A stretch of 64,000 nt of DNA. Source: Pontibacter litorisediminis (lineage in GTDB: Bacteria; Bacteroidota; Bacteroidia; Cytophagales; Hymenobacteraceae). A program made the position numbers and the translations under genes. The notes under the pieces are model-generated. The model had not been told where the DNA came from. It did not search any database and saw only the letters and a program-made list of their open reading frames with translations. Below are positions 35,377 through 43,363 of this stretch, piece after piece (position 1 is the stretch's first letter; each line of letters begins with the position of its first letter). The DNA is taken from NCBI RefSeq assembly GCF_029360645.1, contig NZ_JARDUA010000002.1, positions 1 through 64,000 of the forward strand, written 5' to 3'.

Positions 35377-36894
35377 TTACAACTCCAGCGTAAGGTGCAC
35401 AAAGTACTCTTCCGGTGTTTGGCGGATAATCAGCTCATGCTTATGGGGGTACAGAAGCTCCAGCCGCTGCTTTACGTTCTCCAAACCAATGCCGGATCTG
35501 TTCTTCTCAGGGTCCTGCTCCGATTTTTTATGGGTGCTGTTGTACACATCGAAGTATAGTTTAGTCGAGTCGCAATGCAGGCTTATCCTGATCCAGGACT
35601 TGTGCTGCAGGCTTATGCCGTGCTTGAAGGCATTCTCTACAAAGGGTATCAACAACATGGGGGCAATGTACTTCTGGTCCAGCACCTCTTCTACATTCGT
35701 CTCAACCACAATGCCTGGAGATGCAGAGGTCCGCAGCAGCTGCAGGTTAATATAGTTTTCAAGATACTCTGTTTCGCGCGACAGCAGGATCTTTTGCTGC
35801 AGGTTTTCATGGAGCATAAAGCGCATCATATCACCCAGCATCTGTATCCCCTGAGCCGTGCGCTCACTCTGCTCCTGCAGGGCTGTGCCATAAAGCGTGT
35901 TGAGGGCATTGAACAGAAAGTGCGGGTTTATTTGTGAGCGCAGCAAATCCAGGTTCGCGGCCGAATGCCCCAGCTCTTTTTTCAGCACAAATACCTCTTC
36001 CTTGCCTTTTAGCTGCCGCTTATACAAGAACCAGGTAGCAGGCGCCGTTACGGCTAACTGAAACACGGCATTGAATAGACTAATCCCAAAGGCGGCATCT
36101 TCATCATGCAGCATGGGCAGCAAGAGCAAGGCAGCAGGCAGGTAGGCAAGAACGAGTAGCAGCAACACCCTGGCCCCATAAAACATCCCTGGGCTTTTCG
36201 CCGCAAGCGACCTAGGGATGAGTACATAAAACGAAAAGAAATAGAGCAGGATGCCGCTAAGTGAAACAATGGCCCAGATCGCAGTTAACTCCTCCCCCAC
36301 GTTAAATACAACCAGTATGAACACACTCACCAACCATACCATAAAAGCCGTAATCACATCCTGTGTCACCATGCGGTACCTGGATTGTATGGCATCAGAA
36401 TTAGCAAGCAGGTAAAGCCCGAAGTACTTGATGAACGTGTAGAAACCGAACACGAGCAGGAGCCGCAAGGTACTTTGGAAACTACTCTGAAAGGTATAAT
36501 TCCAGAAATCCTGTACGTTCTCGAACCTAGCCAGCAGGTATCCTTTAAAATAAGTATCTGTGATGCCAGTAAAGACCCCTACGGCCACAAATACCGTGAG
36601 AACAAGCAGGCTGTTGACCCACACCGCTTCTTTTTGGATCAGCCTGGGCACCACTTTGAAGTTAAGCAGCAGGAAGGCCAGGTAAATAATGGTAAAGCGC
36701 ACCAACTGGGGCCAGAAAAAATGCTCGTAATAGTGGAAAACCAGGTTCGCGTTCCGGAAGTCGAACTCGTTTGGGCTGTACTCGATGGAAAGCGAGAACA
36801 GCGAAAACACGTAAATGGTGGTAGCGGCCCAGAACTCTACCTTGCCCCGCTGGACAGGCTCTGCCATGATGTTTTTTATTGCCATATCATTCAT
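35377..36894 (-). CDS. LytS/YehU-type sensor histidine kinase
   Basis: 505 residues. The N-terminal part (about 20-290) holds about eight TM helices in pairs without a recognisable sensor domain. The kinase part is the His_kinase family: LLRSQINPHFLFNALNTLYG (about 316-335) with the phosphorylated His, then a C-terminal ATPase with FVENAFKHGI and SGIGLENVKQRL. Such kinases pair with LytTR regulators, as here. The signal is unknown. The start at 36894 is preferred, but nearby ATGs at 36885 and 36867 are possible. Confidence 0.9.
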   Translation of the reverse strand: MNDMAIKNIMAEPVQRGKVEFWAATTIYVFSLFSLSIEYSPNEFDFRNANLVFHYYEHFFWPQLVRFTIIYLAFLLLNFKVVPRLIQKEAVWVNSLLVLTVFVAVGVFTGITDTYFKGYLLARFENVQDFWNYTFQSSFQSTLRLLLVFGFYTFIKYFGLYLLANSDAIQSRYRMVTQDVITAFMVWLVSVFILVVFNVGEELTAIWAIVSLSGILLYFFSFYVLIPRSLAAKSPGMFYGARVLLLLVLAYLPAALLLLPMLHDEDAAFGISLFNAVFQLAVTAPATWFLYKRQLKGKEEVFVLKKELGHSAANLDLLRSQINPHFLFNALNTLYGTALQEQSERTAQGIQMLGDMMRFMLHENLQQKILLSRETEYLENYINLQLLRTSASPGIVVETNVEEVLDQKYIAPMLLIPFVENAFKHGISLQHKSWIRISLHCDSTKLYFDVYNSTHKKSEQDPEKNRSGIGLENVKQRLELLYPHKHELIIRQTPEEYFVHLTLEL

Positions 36895-37164
36895 AGCCCA
36901 AGTATAAAGGAAAGCCCTGTTGATAGGTAATAAAAGTGATGAAAGCCCTGAAGTTTGTGATGAATCAGGAAAGCCTTACCTCCGCCTGCTTTTAAGAAAG
37001 CGCTTAGCAGAGGCTTTTCGGAAGAGCCGTACTCACCTAAAGTCCTGGGAAATAAGTGGTGAAAATCGCCCTAAACCAAGGCGGTGGAGGTGCCGACCGG
37101 ACAAGTAAGATCACATCAAACCTATAACTTATCAGGTGGACCTTCTAAGAAGCTGCTCACATGG

Positions 37165-38061
37165 CTAGAAAACCAGCGTAGCACTCACCCCTCCTGAGTG
37201 GAGGCCAGGCTGAGGAGTAACCAGCAGCCGCCGCTGCCTATGGATGCCTTGTTTCTGGTGGGCCATGTCGTAGAGGTAAATGGCCCCCTTCGCAGACAAG
37301 TAGCCTACCGCGGCACCCGCCATCACATCGGTGGCCCAATGGGCGTTGTCATTGATCCGGGAGAGCCCCACCAGTGTCGCCGCCCCATAGGCCAGCGGCT
37401 TTACAAATTTGTGCTCTCGCCCATACACATTCGCAACAGAGGTCGCCACGGCAAAGGCTGTGGCAGTATGGGCAGATGGCAGCGAAGTGTTGCTTGATGC
37501 AGGAGCAGGGCCATCGAAAAAGTGGTTTTCTGTCGTCTCGCTTGGCCGGTAACGGTGAAACTCATTTTTGAGGATACTGGTTACGCCCGTACTGATAAGT
37601 ATGCTTCCCAGCGATACCAGACCGGCTTTCTGCAGCTTCGCATCATTTAAAAACACCCCACCGGCAAAAGCAGCCCCGGCGAGCGGCGCCATGTAGCCGG
37701 GCCGGCCCAGCGGTTCTACTACAGAGGACAGCTGGTCGGACACAGCCCTGCGATGGCTTTGGGTGTATTGCTGTATGGGTTCATCAGCCCAGGCGAAGGT
37801 GGCGGTCCAAATGCCTGCCCCCGCCACTACCACAGCGGCTCCTCTGGCAAAGGGGGAGCACCTGGCCCGTCCGATGCTGGTTGCAGCTGCTTCCGCTGCC
37901 GGCCCAAAGCTACGCTCGCGGCGGATATAGGAATCCAGGAAGGTGGTGTCGGGTTGGGAGGGCAGACCCTGCGCCTGCACCCCATAACAAAATAACCAAA
38001 CCAGCATTGTCAGCCATATGCCGCTGCCGTGGTGCTTGCTTTCAGGATGTGCCGTCAACAT
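37165..38061 (-). CDS. PAP2-superfamily membrane-associated phosphatase
   Basis: 298 residues from ATG 38061, which gives a signal peptide-like start (GIWLTMLVWLFCYGVQAQG) and avoids overlap with the DUF3570 gene; an ATG at 38094 is the alternative. The C-terminal half carries the three PAP2 motifs: KNEFHRYRPS (K-x6-RP), SLPSAHTATAF (PSxH) and SRINDNAHWATDVMAG (SR-x5-H-x3-D). It probably dephosphorylates a lipid or isoprenoid phosphate in the periplasm. It ends the five-gene ApbE cluster, separated by 7 bases from the preceding gene. Confidence 0.85.
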   Translation of the reverse strand: MLTAHPESKHHGSGIWLTMLVWLFCYGVQAQGLPSQPDTTFLDSYIRRERSFGPAAEAAATSIGRARCSPFARGAAVVVAGAGIWTATFAWADEPIQQYTQSHRRAVSDQLSSVVEPLGRPGYMAPLAGAAFAGGVFLNDAKLQKAGLVSLGSILISTGVTSILKNEFHRYRPSETTENHFFDGPAPASSNTSLPSAHTATAFAVATSVANVYGREHKFVKPLAYGAATLVGLSRINDNAHWATDVMAGAAVGYLSAKGAIYLYDMAHQKQGIHRQRRLLVTPQPGLHSGGVSATLVF

Positions 38062-38068
38062 AAGTATG

Positions 38069-39289
38069 TTACTCTGAAGGTATCGTAAAACCAAGGTCCG
38101 TGCTGATCAGGAAAGCTTTGAGGCCGTCGCTGCGCCAGTACTGCGCGGCACGCAGCTCTATGCTTTTTAGTCGTGTGTCGTTGCGGGTAAAAGGCAGGCC
38201 AAACTTGGCAATGCCGAACAGCGGGGAATAGCGCACCCCCAGGCCTACCTTTTGGCTACTCAGGCCTGCCAGGTCATAGTCAGAAGTATAGAACTCCTGG
38301 CTGAGCGTGTGCTCTTTGTACGGGGCAAAGTAATTGGCAGCCGTTTGGGTATGGAAGCGATAGAACGGGTAAATAGAGAAAAACGGCCCCATCTTAAACG
38401 GCGTCTCCAGTTCTATTGTGTGGCCTGTTATGCCCCAGTCATCGGTGTAGAAACGGTAAAACATGCGGGCCGTGAGCAGGTCGCTTATATAGTAGTTTAC
38501 GCGCAGCCCCACCGGGAGCTTCAGGCGGCTGTCGGGCAGCTGCTCCACCACAGCCTCCTCCTGCTCCTGCACATACACCCTGTGGAAGGGCGTGGAGAGC
38601 AGGCCCGTCTGGTACACGACGTCTGCCGTGAGCGAAGCCTGCAGACGCTTGGTGATCACTTGGGATACGGTAGCCGTGAAGATAAACGATTGGCGTTTAT
38701 CCGTGTCTACCCAGGGGCTTTTATCCCGCAGCTCAACCGGATAGATGATTTTCCACTTGTCGAAGAAAACCTGCCCCGCAAAACTCACCTCACGGTTACC
38801 GTCCAGCGACTCCTTGGCCCAGCTGCCCGCCAGCGAGAACGAGTTATAGTCATACTCGTTAGAGCCTCCCACCGTAACGCTCTTGGTAACGCGGCTCAGG
38901 CTATTTCGCCGGCTCAGGCCCACATTGATGTGCGTGCGCATGTCTGAGCTGGAGGCAGAGGAAACGTTAAAGTCTATCTTGTCGGTAGAGGCGGAAGAGT
39001 AAAAGTCCATACCGAAATTCACCAGCAGGCTGGTGACCGTGTCCAGCGGCACGTTCACGATCACCGTTGGCGTCACGTCAGTGAGCTCCTCTGTGCCGAT
39101 GCCGCCCGTCACAGGCGAGTGGTTGCCGTCCTGGCTGTAATAACTGGCCAGAATGTTCACGTCGGCGGGGGGCAGCTCCTTTACCCGCTTGGTGGCTTTG
39201 GCTCCCGCGCCCTGGGCACAGGCGCATCCGGCAACCAAAGCAAAGGCTGCGACAAGTGCCAAGCATTTCTGCTCTAATTGCATCCGCAC
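38069..39289 (-). CDS. DUF3570 outer-membrane beta-barrel-like protein
   Basis: 406 residues. A signal peptide (MRMQLEQKCLALVAAFALVAGCACAQG) is followed by DVNILASYYSQDGNHSPVTG and TVIVNVPLDTVTS, typical of DUF3570. The rest is amphipathic beta strands with frequent aromatic residues and short turns, consistent with an outer-membrane barrel, ending in LISTDLGFTIPSE. Its start overlaps the DUF4266 gene by 16 bases. DUF3570 and DUF4266 regularly occur together, often with ApbE, so a role in extracytoplasmic redox or flavin chemistry is plausible. Confidence 0.85.
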   Translation of the reverse strand: MRMQLEQKCLALVAAFALVAGCACAQGAGAKATKRVKELPPADVNILASYYSQDGNHSPVTGGIGTEELTDVTPTVIVNVPLDTVTSLLVNFGMDFYSSASTDKIDFNVSSASSSDMRTHINVGLSRRNSLSRVTKSVTVGGSNEYDYNSFSLAGSWAKESLDGNREVSFAGQVFFDKWKIIYPVELRDKSPWVDTDKRQSFIFTATVSQVITKRLQASLTADVVYQTGLLSTPFHRVYVQEQEEAVVEQLPDSRLKLPVGLRVNYYISDLLTARMFYRFYTDDWGITGHTIELETPFKMGPFFSIYPFYRFHTQTAANYFAPYKEHTLSQEFYTSDYDLAGLSSQKVGLGVRYSPLFGIAKFGLPFTRNDTRLKSIELRAAQYWRSDGLKAFLISTDLGFTIPSE

Positions 39290-39492
39290 CCCCCTCCTAC
39301 CTTACCGCCGTTTGCTCCGGAGGCACCCTCCCGGTACGATTCGAAACTAGTTTCAAAGCTCTCGAGCTTCCTGGCGCTCAGCTTCATTTCCTCCTCATTC
39401 AAATAGGCTTTCTGATAAGGCTTCACAGACTGGCAGCTGCCCAGCAGCGCCAGCAGTGGGAACGCCGCAAGCACCAATTTTCGCTTTCTCAT
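39274..39492 (-). CDS. DUF4266 small lipoprotein
   Basis: 72 residues. Lipoprotein signal with lipobox LLGSC (Cys20), then the DUF4266 core SVKPYQKAYLNEEEMKLSAR and a Gly-Cys-rich end (GGGCGCN). It lies between the ApbE gene (11 bases upstream) and the DUF3570 gene (16-base overlap). Its shortness is normal for the family. The C-terminal cysteines might carry a redox or metal function (inference). Confidence 0.85.
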   Translation of the reverse strand: MRKRKLVLAAFPLLALLGSCQSVKPYQKAYLNEEEMKLSARKLESFETSFESYREGASGANGGKVGGGCGCN

Positions 39493-39503
39493 TTTCTTGT
39501 CTC

Positions 39504-40565
39504 CTACTTCTTTCCCGTTGCCCCGGTAGCTTCGGTTAAATTCCTCTTGTTCTGGTAATAATGCAGGCTAAGTTTATCTGAAGTGACGATAGCATCCTCG
39601 TCGGTGATCAGCAGGCACTCTACCCCCTTTAGCTGGTTAACAAGGTAAAGCCCCTCCTCTTTCCCCAGCACGGAGACGGCCGTGGCAAGGGCATCTGCCA
39701 GCTCGCCGTTGGCGCATACAATCGTGACGCTCTTCAGGCCCTGCGCAGGATAGCCGGTCCGCGGGTCGATGATGTGCGAGTAGCGCTTGCCGTCTAGCTC
39801 CACATACTTTTCATAGTTGCCGGATGTCACCACGGCGGTGTTATCGGCGGTGAGCCAAGAGAATACCTTATCTTTTTCCTCCGGATCGGCAATGCCGACG
39901 TACCAAGGTTCGCCATTGGCCTGTTTACCCCAGGTTACCATGTCGCCGGCCGCATTCACCACACCTCCCGCAATGCCCATTTCGCGCATCACATCGCGGG
40001 CCCGGTTGGCAGCATAGCCCTTGCCTATCGCCCCAAAGCCTATTTTCATACCAGGCTCCTTCAGGTATACACTGTGGTCTTTAGGGTTTAGGATGATGTT
40101 TTTGTAGTTGATTTTGGAGACAGAGGCGGCCACTTCCTCGGGCGAGGGAATGACCTTCATGCTGCCGTCATACTTCCATACTTGGTAGGCGGAGGCAAAG
40201 GTGATATCAAAGGCGCCGCCCGTCATCTGGGAGATGCGGTTGCTGCGGCTGATCAGGTCATAGAGCTCCTGGTCCACCACCACCGGTTGGATGCCGGCAT
40301 TGCGGTTGATTTCGCTGGTTTGGGAGGTAGGCTGCCATTCCGAGATAAGCGCCTCGATGCGCTGGATTTCTTTGATGCCGGCGTCTATGGCTTCCCAGGC
40401 TTTCTGCGGCTCCTGGCTGACGGCTGCCAGCTCAAAGCGGGTGCCCATCAGCTTCAGCACTTTCTTCTGCATCTGGGGCTCCTGAAGGGGCAGGCGCTGC
40501 GCCTGCACGGCCTGCACGAGGCCACCGCAGCAGATTATCCAAAGTATAAACAGGCGTTTGAGCAT
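39504..40565 (-). CDS. apbE: ApbE-type FAD:protein FMN transferase
   Basis: 353 residues. A signal peptide (RLFILWIICCGGLVQAVQA) precedes the ApbE domain: MGTRFELAAVS, MKIGFGAIGKGYAANRARD, GGVVNAAGDM, and the metal/FAD site SHIIDPRTGYPAQG, all in the family order. It attaches FMN from FAD to a threonine of a target protein in the periplasm. The target should be nearby, but none of the neighbours shows the canonical S/T-G-A-T type FMN site, so the acceptor is unclear. It lies 53 bases after the thioredoxin gene. Confidence 0.9.
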   Translation of the reverse strand: MLKRLFILWIICCGGLVQAVQAQRLPLQEPQMQKKVLKLMGTRFELAAVSQEPQKAWEAIDAGIKEIQRIEALISEWQPTSQTSEINRNAGIQPVVVDQELYDLISRSNRISQMTGGAFDITFASAYQVWKYDGSMKVIPSPEEVAASVSKINYKNIILNPKDHSVYLKEPGMKIGFGAIGKGYAANRARDVMREMGIAGGVVNAAGDMVTWGKQANGEPWYVGIADPEEKDKVFSWLTADNTAVVTSGNYEKYVELDGKRYSHIIDPRTGYPAQGLKSVTIVCANGELADALATAVSVLGKEEGLYLVNQLKGVECLLITDEDAIVTSDKLSLHYYQNKRNLTEATGATGKK

Positions 40566-40618
40566 AAGTGCTTGTCTGGCGTAGAGGCCGATTCAGTCAG
40601 TATGATAGTGGTTACACG

Positions 40619-41083
40619 TCAATCCTTCTGGAGCTCCTTCAGGTGTTGGATGTATTTTTCCGGGCCCCCGGTCTTATAGCCAGTCTTGGCTATCACGTTT
40701 CCATTCTCGTCTGTGAGCACCACCAGCGGGAAAAGGCCATCCCGGTTATACTTGGCCGCCAGTTCCTCGTTCTGCCTTGTCTGCTCCGCGGGCAGTTGGT
40801 TCTTCTTCAGCCTCGGGAAGTCTAGCTCCAGCAGCACCAGGTTTTCCCTGGCGTACTGCTTAAACTGTTCCGACTCCCACACCTCCTTGCGCAGCATGAT
40901 GCAGGGCTTGCACCAGTCCGACCCCGCAAACACCATCAGGATAGGCTTGTGCGCGGCTTTGGCCTCGGCGACAGCGGCTTCATACTTCACCTTCCACCCG
41001 TTGCCGTCGGCGAGCTGGGCAAAAGCCGTATTCAGATTCATGAGTAGCCCTAGGGTCAGGGCAAAAGCTAACTTCTTTTTCAT
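40619..41083 (-). CDS. Secreted thioredoxin-family protein
   Basis: 154 residues. Signal peptide MKKKLAFALTLGLLMNLNTAFA; the thioredoxin motif is MVFAGSDWCKPCIMLRKEVW with the active site CKPC, and LFPLVVLTDENGNV holds the cis-Pro region. It is the first gene of the ApbE-DUF4266-DUF3570-PAP2 cluster and probably keeps cluster proteins reduced in the periplasm. Confidence 0.85.
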   Translation of the reverse strand: MKKKLAFALTLGLLMNLNTAFAQLADGNGWKVKYEAAVAEAKAAHKPILMVFAGSDWCKPCIMLRKEVWESEQFKQYARENLVLLELDFPRLKKNQLPAEQTRQNEELAAKYNRDGLFPLVVLTDENGNVIAKTGYKTGGPEKYIQHLKELQKD

Positions 41084-41326
41084 CAGTAAGTCTTGTTACA
41101 GCAGCCAAGCCTGTAAAAATCTGCCGCCTTTCTGAGCTTCTCGACAGAAGGGGCATCTGGCTAATAGGAACCAGGCTTTTACAGGAAAATGCTTCTTATT
41201 TGCACGTAAACAACCAAAAGTTTCTGTAGAATTTCTATAGGAACGGTTACTCCGTACAGAAAATATGTTAAACTTACAGGCTTACCCTTGGGAGCAAAAG
41301 CCTTTGTAGCACCCCTGAAAAGAAAT

Positions 41327-42004
41327 ATGAAACTACTGATTGTAGAGGACGAGCAGGTACTACTGGAGGAGGTATCGACTTACCTGACCGAGCAAGGATA
41401 CCTGTGCGAGCGTGCATCAGGTTTTGTGGAGGCAGAAGAAAAGATGCTGCTGTATGAGTACGATGTGATTGTTCTGGACATCACACTACCCGACGGAAGC
41501 GGCCTGCAGCTGCTCAAGCTCCTGAAACAGGTAAACCCTGAGGCGGGGGTATTGATCGTGTCGGCCAGAAACGCCCTTGCCGATAAGCTGGAGGGGCTAA
41601 GCCTGGGAGCGGATGATTACATCACCAAGCCCTTCCACCTGGAGGAGCTGAATGCACGCATTCACGCCCTTATACGCCGGAAGTACCAGCACGGCCACGC
41701 TGATATCAGGATAGATGACCTCAGGATTGACACTGTGGGAAAGGCGGTAACCGTACAGGGAGAAGAACTGGCTTTGACGCGGAAAGAGTATGAACTATTG
41801 CTCTACCTGGTGGTCAATCAGAACCGGATGGTCAGCCAGCAAGCTATTGCCGAGCACCTGTGGGGCAACAGCTACGACATGGCGGACAACTTCAACTTTA
41901 TCTACATGCACATCAAGAACCTGCGTAAAAAGCTGAAGCAGCGCACAGGGAGAGAGTACATCAAAACGGTTTACGGGCTGGGCTACAAATGGGCCACTTC
42001 ATGA
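41327..42004 (+). CDS. OmpR-family response regulator
   Basis: 225 residues from ATG 41327 (MKLLIVEDEQVLLEEV), preferred over the upstream ATG at 41288 because it begins the receiver domain. Receiver: VEDE acidic residues, DIIVLDITLPDGSG-like phospho-site (DVIVLDITLPDGSG) and the KPF lysine (YITKPFHLEEL). Winged helix at the C-terminus: LTRKEYELLLYLVVNQNRMV and IYMHIKNLRKKL. The stop overlaps the kinase start (ATGA at 42001), so they are co-translated. The gene diverges from the ApbE cluster and may control it (inference). Confidence 0.9.
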   Translation: MKLLIVEDEQVLLEEVSTYLTEQGYLCERASGFVEAEEKMLLYEYDVIVLDITLPDGSGLQLLKLLKQVNPEAGVLIVSARNALADKLEGLSLGADDYITKPFHLEELNARIHALIRRKYQHGHADIRIDDLRIDTVGKAVTVQGEELALTRKEYELLLYLVVNQNRMVSQQAIAEHLWGNSYDMADNFNFIYMHIKNLRKKLKQRTGREYIKTVYGLGYKWATS

Positions 42005-43242
42005 AGCTCCTGCACATCATCACGAGAACTTACCTGCTGGCCTCCCTTGCAATGCTGGTTGTTGGCAGCCTGCTGCTCTTCCTGATACTGCAGTGGCAGG
42101 TGCAGGAAGAGGTAAACGAGGAGCTTGCCCTGCAGGAGGAGCTGGTTGTAGAGCAGATCCGGAACGGAGTAATACCGCGCTTCCCTTTAACCCAGGTAAG
42201 GCAGGTAAGCACAGAAACAGCCCTTACCAGGACCTACGGCGACTCAGTGATCTACGACCATGTGCAGCAACGGGAGGAAGACTACCGCTACCTGCGAACA
42301 GTGCGGCGCATAAACGGGAAAAACTATGCCCTGCTGGTAATGGATGCGCATGTGGGCTGGGGGGAGTATTACGTGACGATCTTTCTTGTATTTTTGGTGA
42401 TGGGGCTGCTCCTCGGCGTTGCCGGAACCGTGGCGAATTACTTCCTGGCTAAAAGGATTTGGCAGCCTTTCTTCCAGAACCTGGCCACCTACCGGCAGTA
42501 CCAAATCAGCTCTTCTGAACCACTTTCCCTTCACGCTTCGCAAGTGGAGGAATTCCAGGAACTCCAAAGTGCCTTGCTGGAACAGACCCGTCGGGGACGC
42601 CGAGACTTCCTGGCCCTTCGTGAATTCACGGAAAACGCCTCCCATGAAATACAGACCCCACTGGCAATCCTGCAGTCAAAGCTTGATCGGCTGAGCCAGT
42701 ACCCCCTGAGCGAAGAGGTGGCGCACCACCTGGCCCTGGCCAAGGCCAGCACCAGCAGGCTGTCCCGCATCAACAAAGGGCTGCTGCTGCTAGCCAAGCT
42801 GGACAACAGGGCTTTTGAGGAAAGGGAAGCAGTTGACGTAAGGGAACTGCTGCAGGCACAGCTAGAGCAAATCGAGGAGCTTTTCTCGTTAAAGGGGCTG
42901 CTCCTGCAGCTGGAAATTGCTCCCTGTGTGCTTCAGGCAAACAGATACTTGATGGAGATTCTTCTGTCGAACCTGCTGAGCAATGCGCTTCGCCATACCT
43001 CCGGGCAGGGCCGCGTTTCCGTACTCCTCAGCCCGAATAGACTTACCATCTCCAACCCGGGCAGCCCATTGGCCCTGGCGGAGGAACAGCTTTTTGAACG
43101 CTTTAAAAAGGAGCGGTCGGGGCCAGAGCAGTCTACAGGGCTGGGGCTGGCGATAGCCAAAGAGATTTGCAACGTGCATGGCTGGCCACTGCAGTACAGC
43201 TATAGCGATGGCAGGCATTACTTCACGGTGCGGTTCGCCTGA
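42001..43242 (+). CDS. Membrane sensor histidine kinase
   Basis: 413 residues from ATG 42001, which overlaps the regulator's stop by four bases; a start 12 bases upstream (41989) is also open. Two TM helices (about 9-30 and 120-145) enclose a short periplasmic sensor region. The H-box is FTENASHEIQTPLAIL (about 208-223), followed by the N-box LLSNLLSNALRHTS and the G-box STGLGLAIAKEIC. It pairs with the OmpR-type regulator just upstream. Confidence 0.9.
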   Translation: MKLLHIITRTYLLASLAMLVVGSLLLFLILQWQVQEEVNEELALQEELVVEQIRNGVIPRFPLTQVRQVSTETALTRTYGDSVIYDHVQQREEDYRYLRTVRRINGKNYALLVMDAHVGWGEYYVTIFLVFLVMGLLLGVAGTVANYFLAKRIWQPFFQNLATYRQYQISSSEPLSLHASQVEEFQELQSALLEQTRRGRRDFLALREFTENASHEIQTPLAILQSKLDRLSQYPLSEEVAHHLALAKASTSRLSRINKGLLLLAKLDNRAFEEREAVDVRELLQAQLEQIEELFSLKGLLLQLEIAPCVLQANRYLMEILLSNLLSNALRHTSGQGRVSVLLSPNRLTISNPGSPLALAEEQLFERFKKERSGPEQSTGLGLAIAKEICNVHGWPLQYSYSDGRHYFTVRFA

Positions 43243-43363
43243 GCATCCTGCAGCCTCCTTACTGCCCCTGCCAGCGGTTAATCAGCTTTTGAGTTTATGC
43301 TAAAAGGGGCGCCCGATGCTGGGCTTCTTCGGCAGCCGTGACGGTCAAACCACACTGCTGCCC

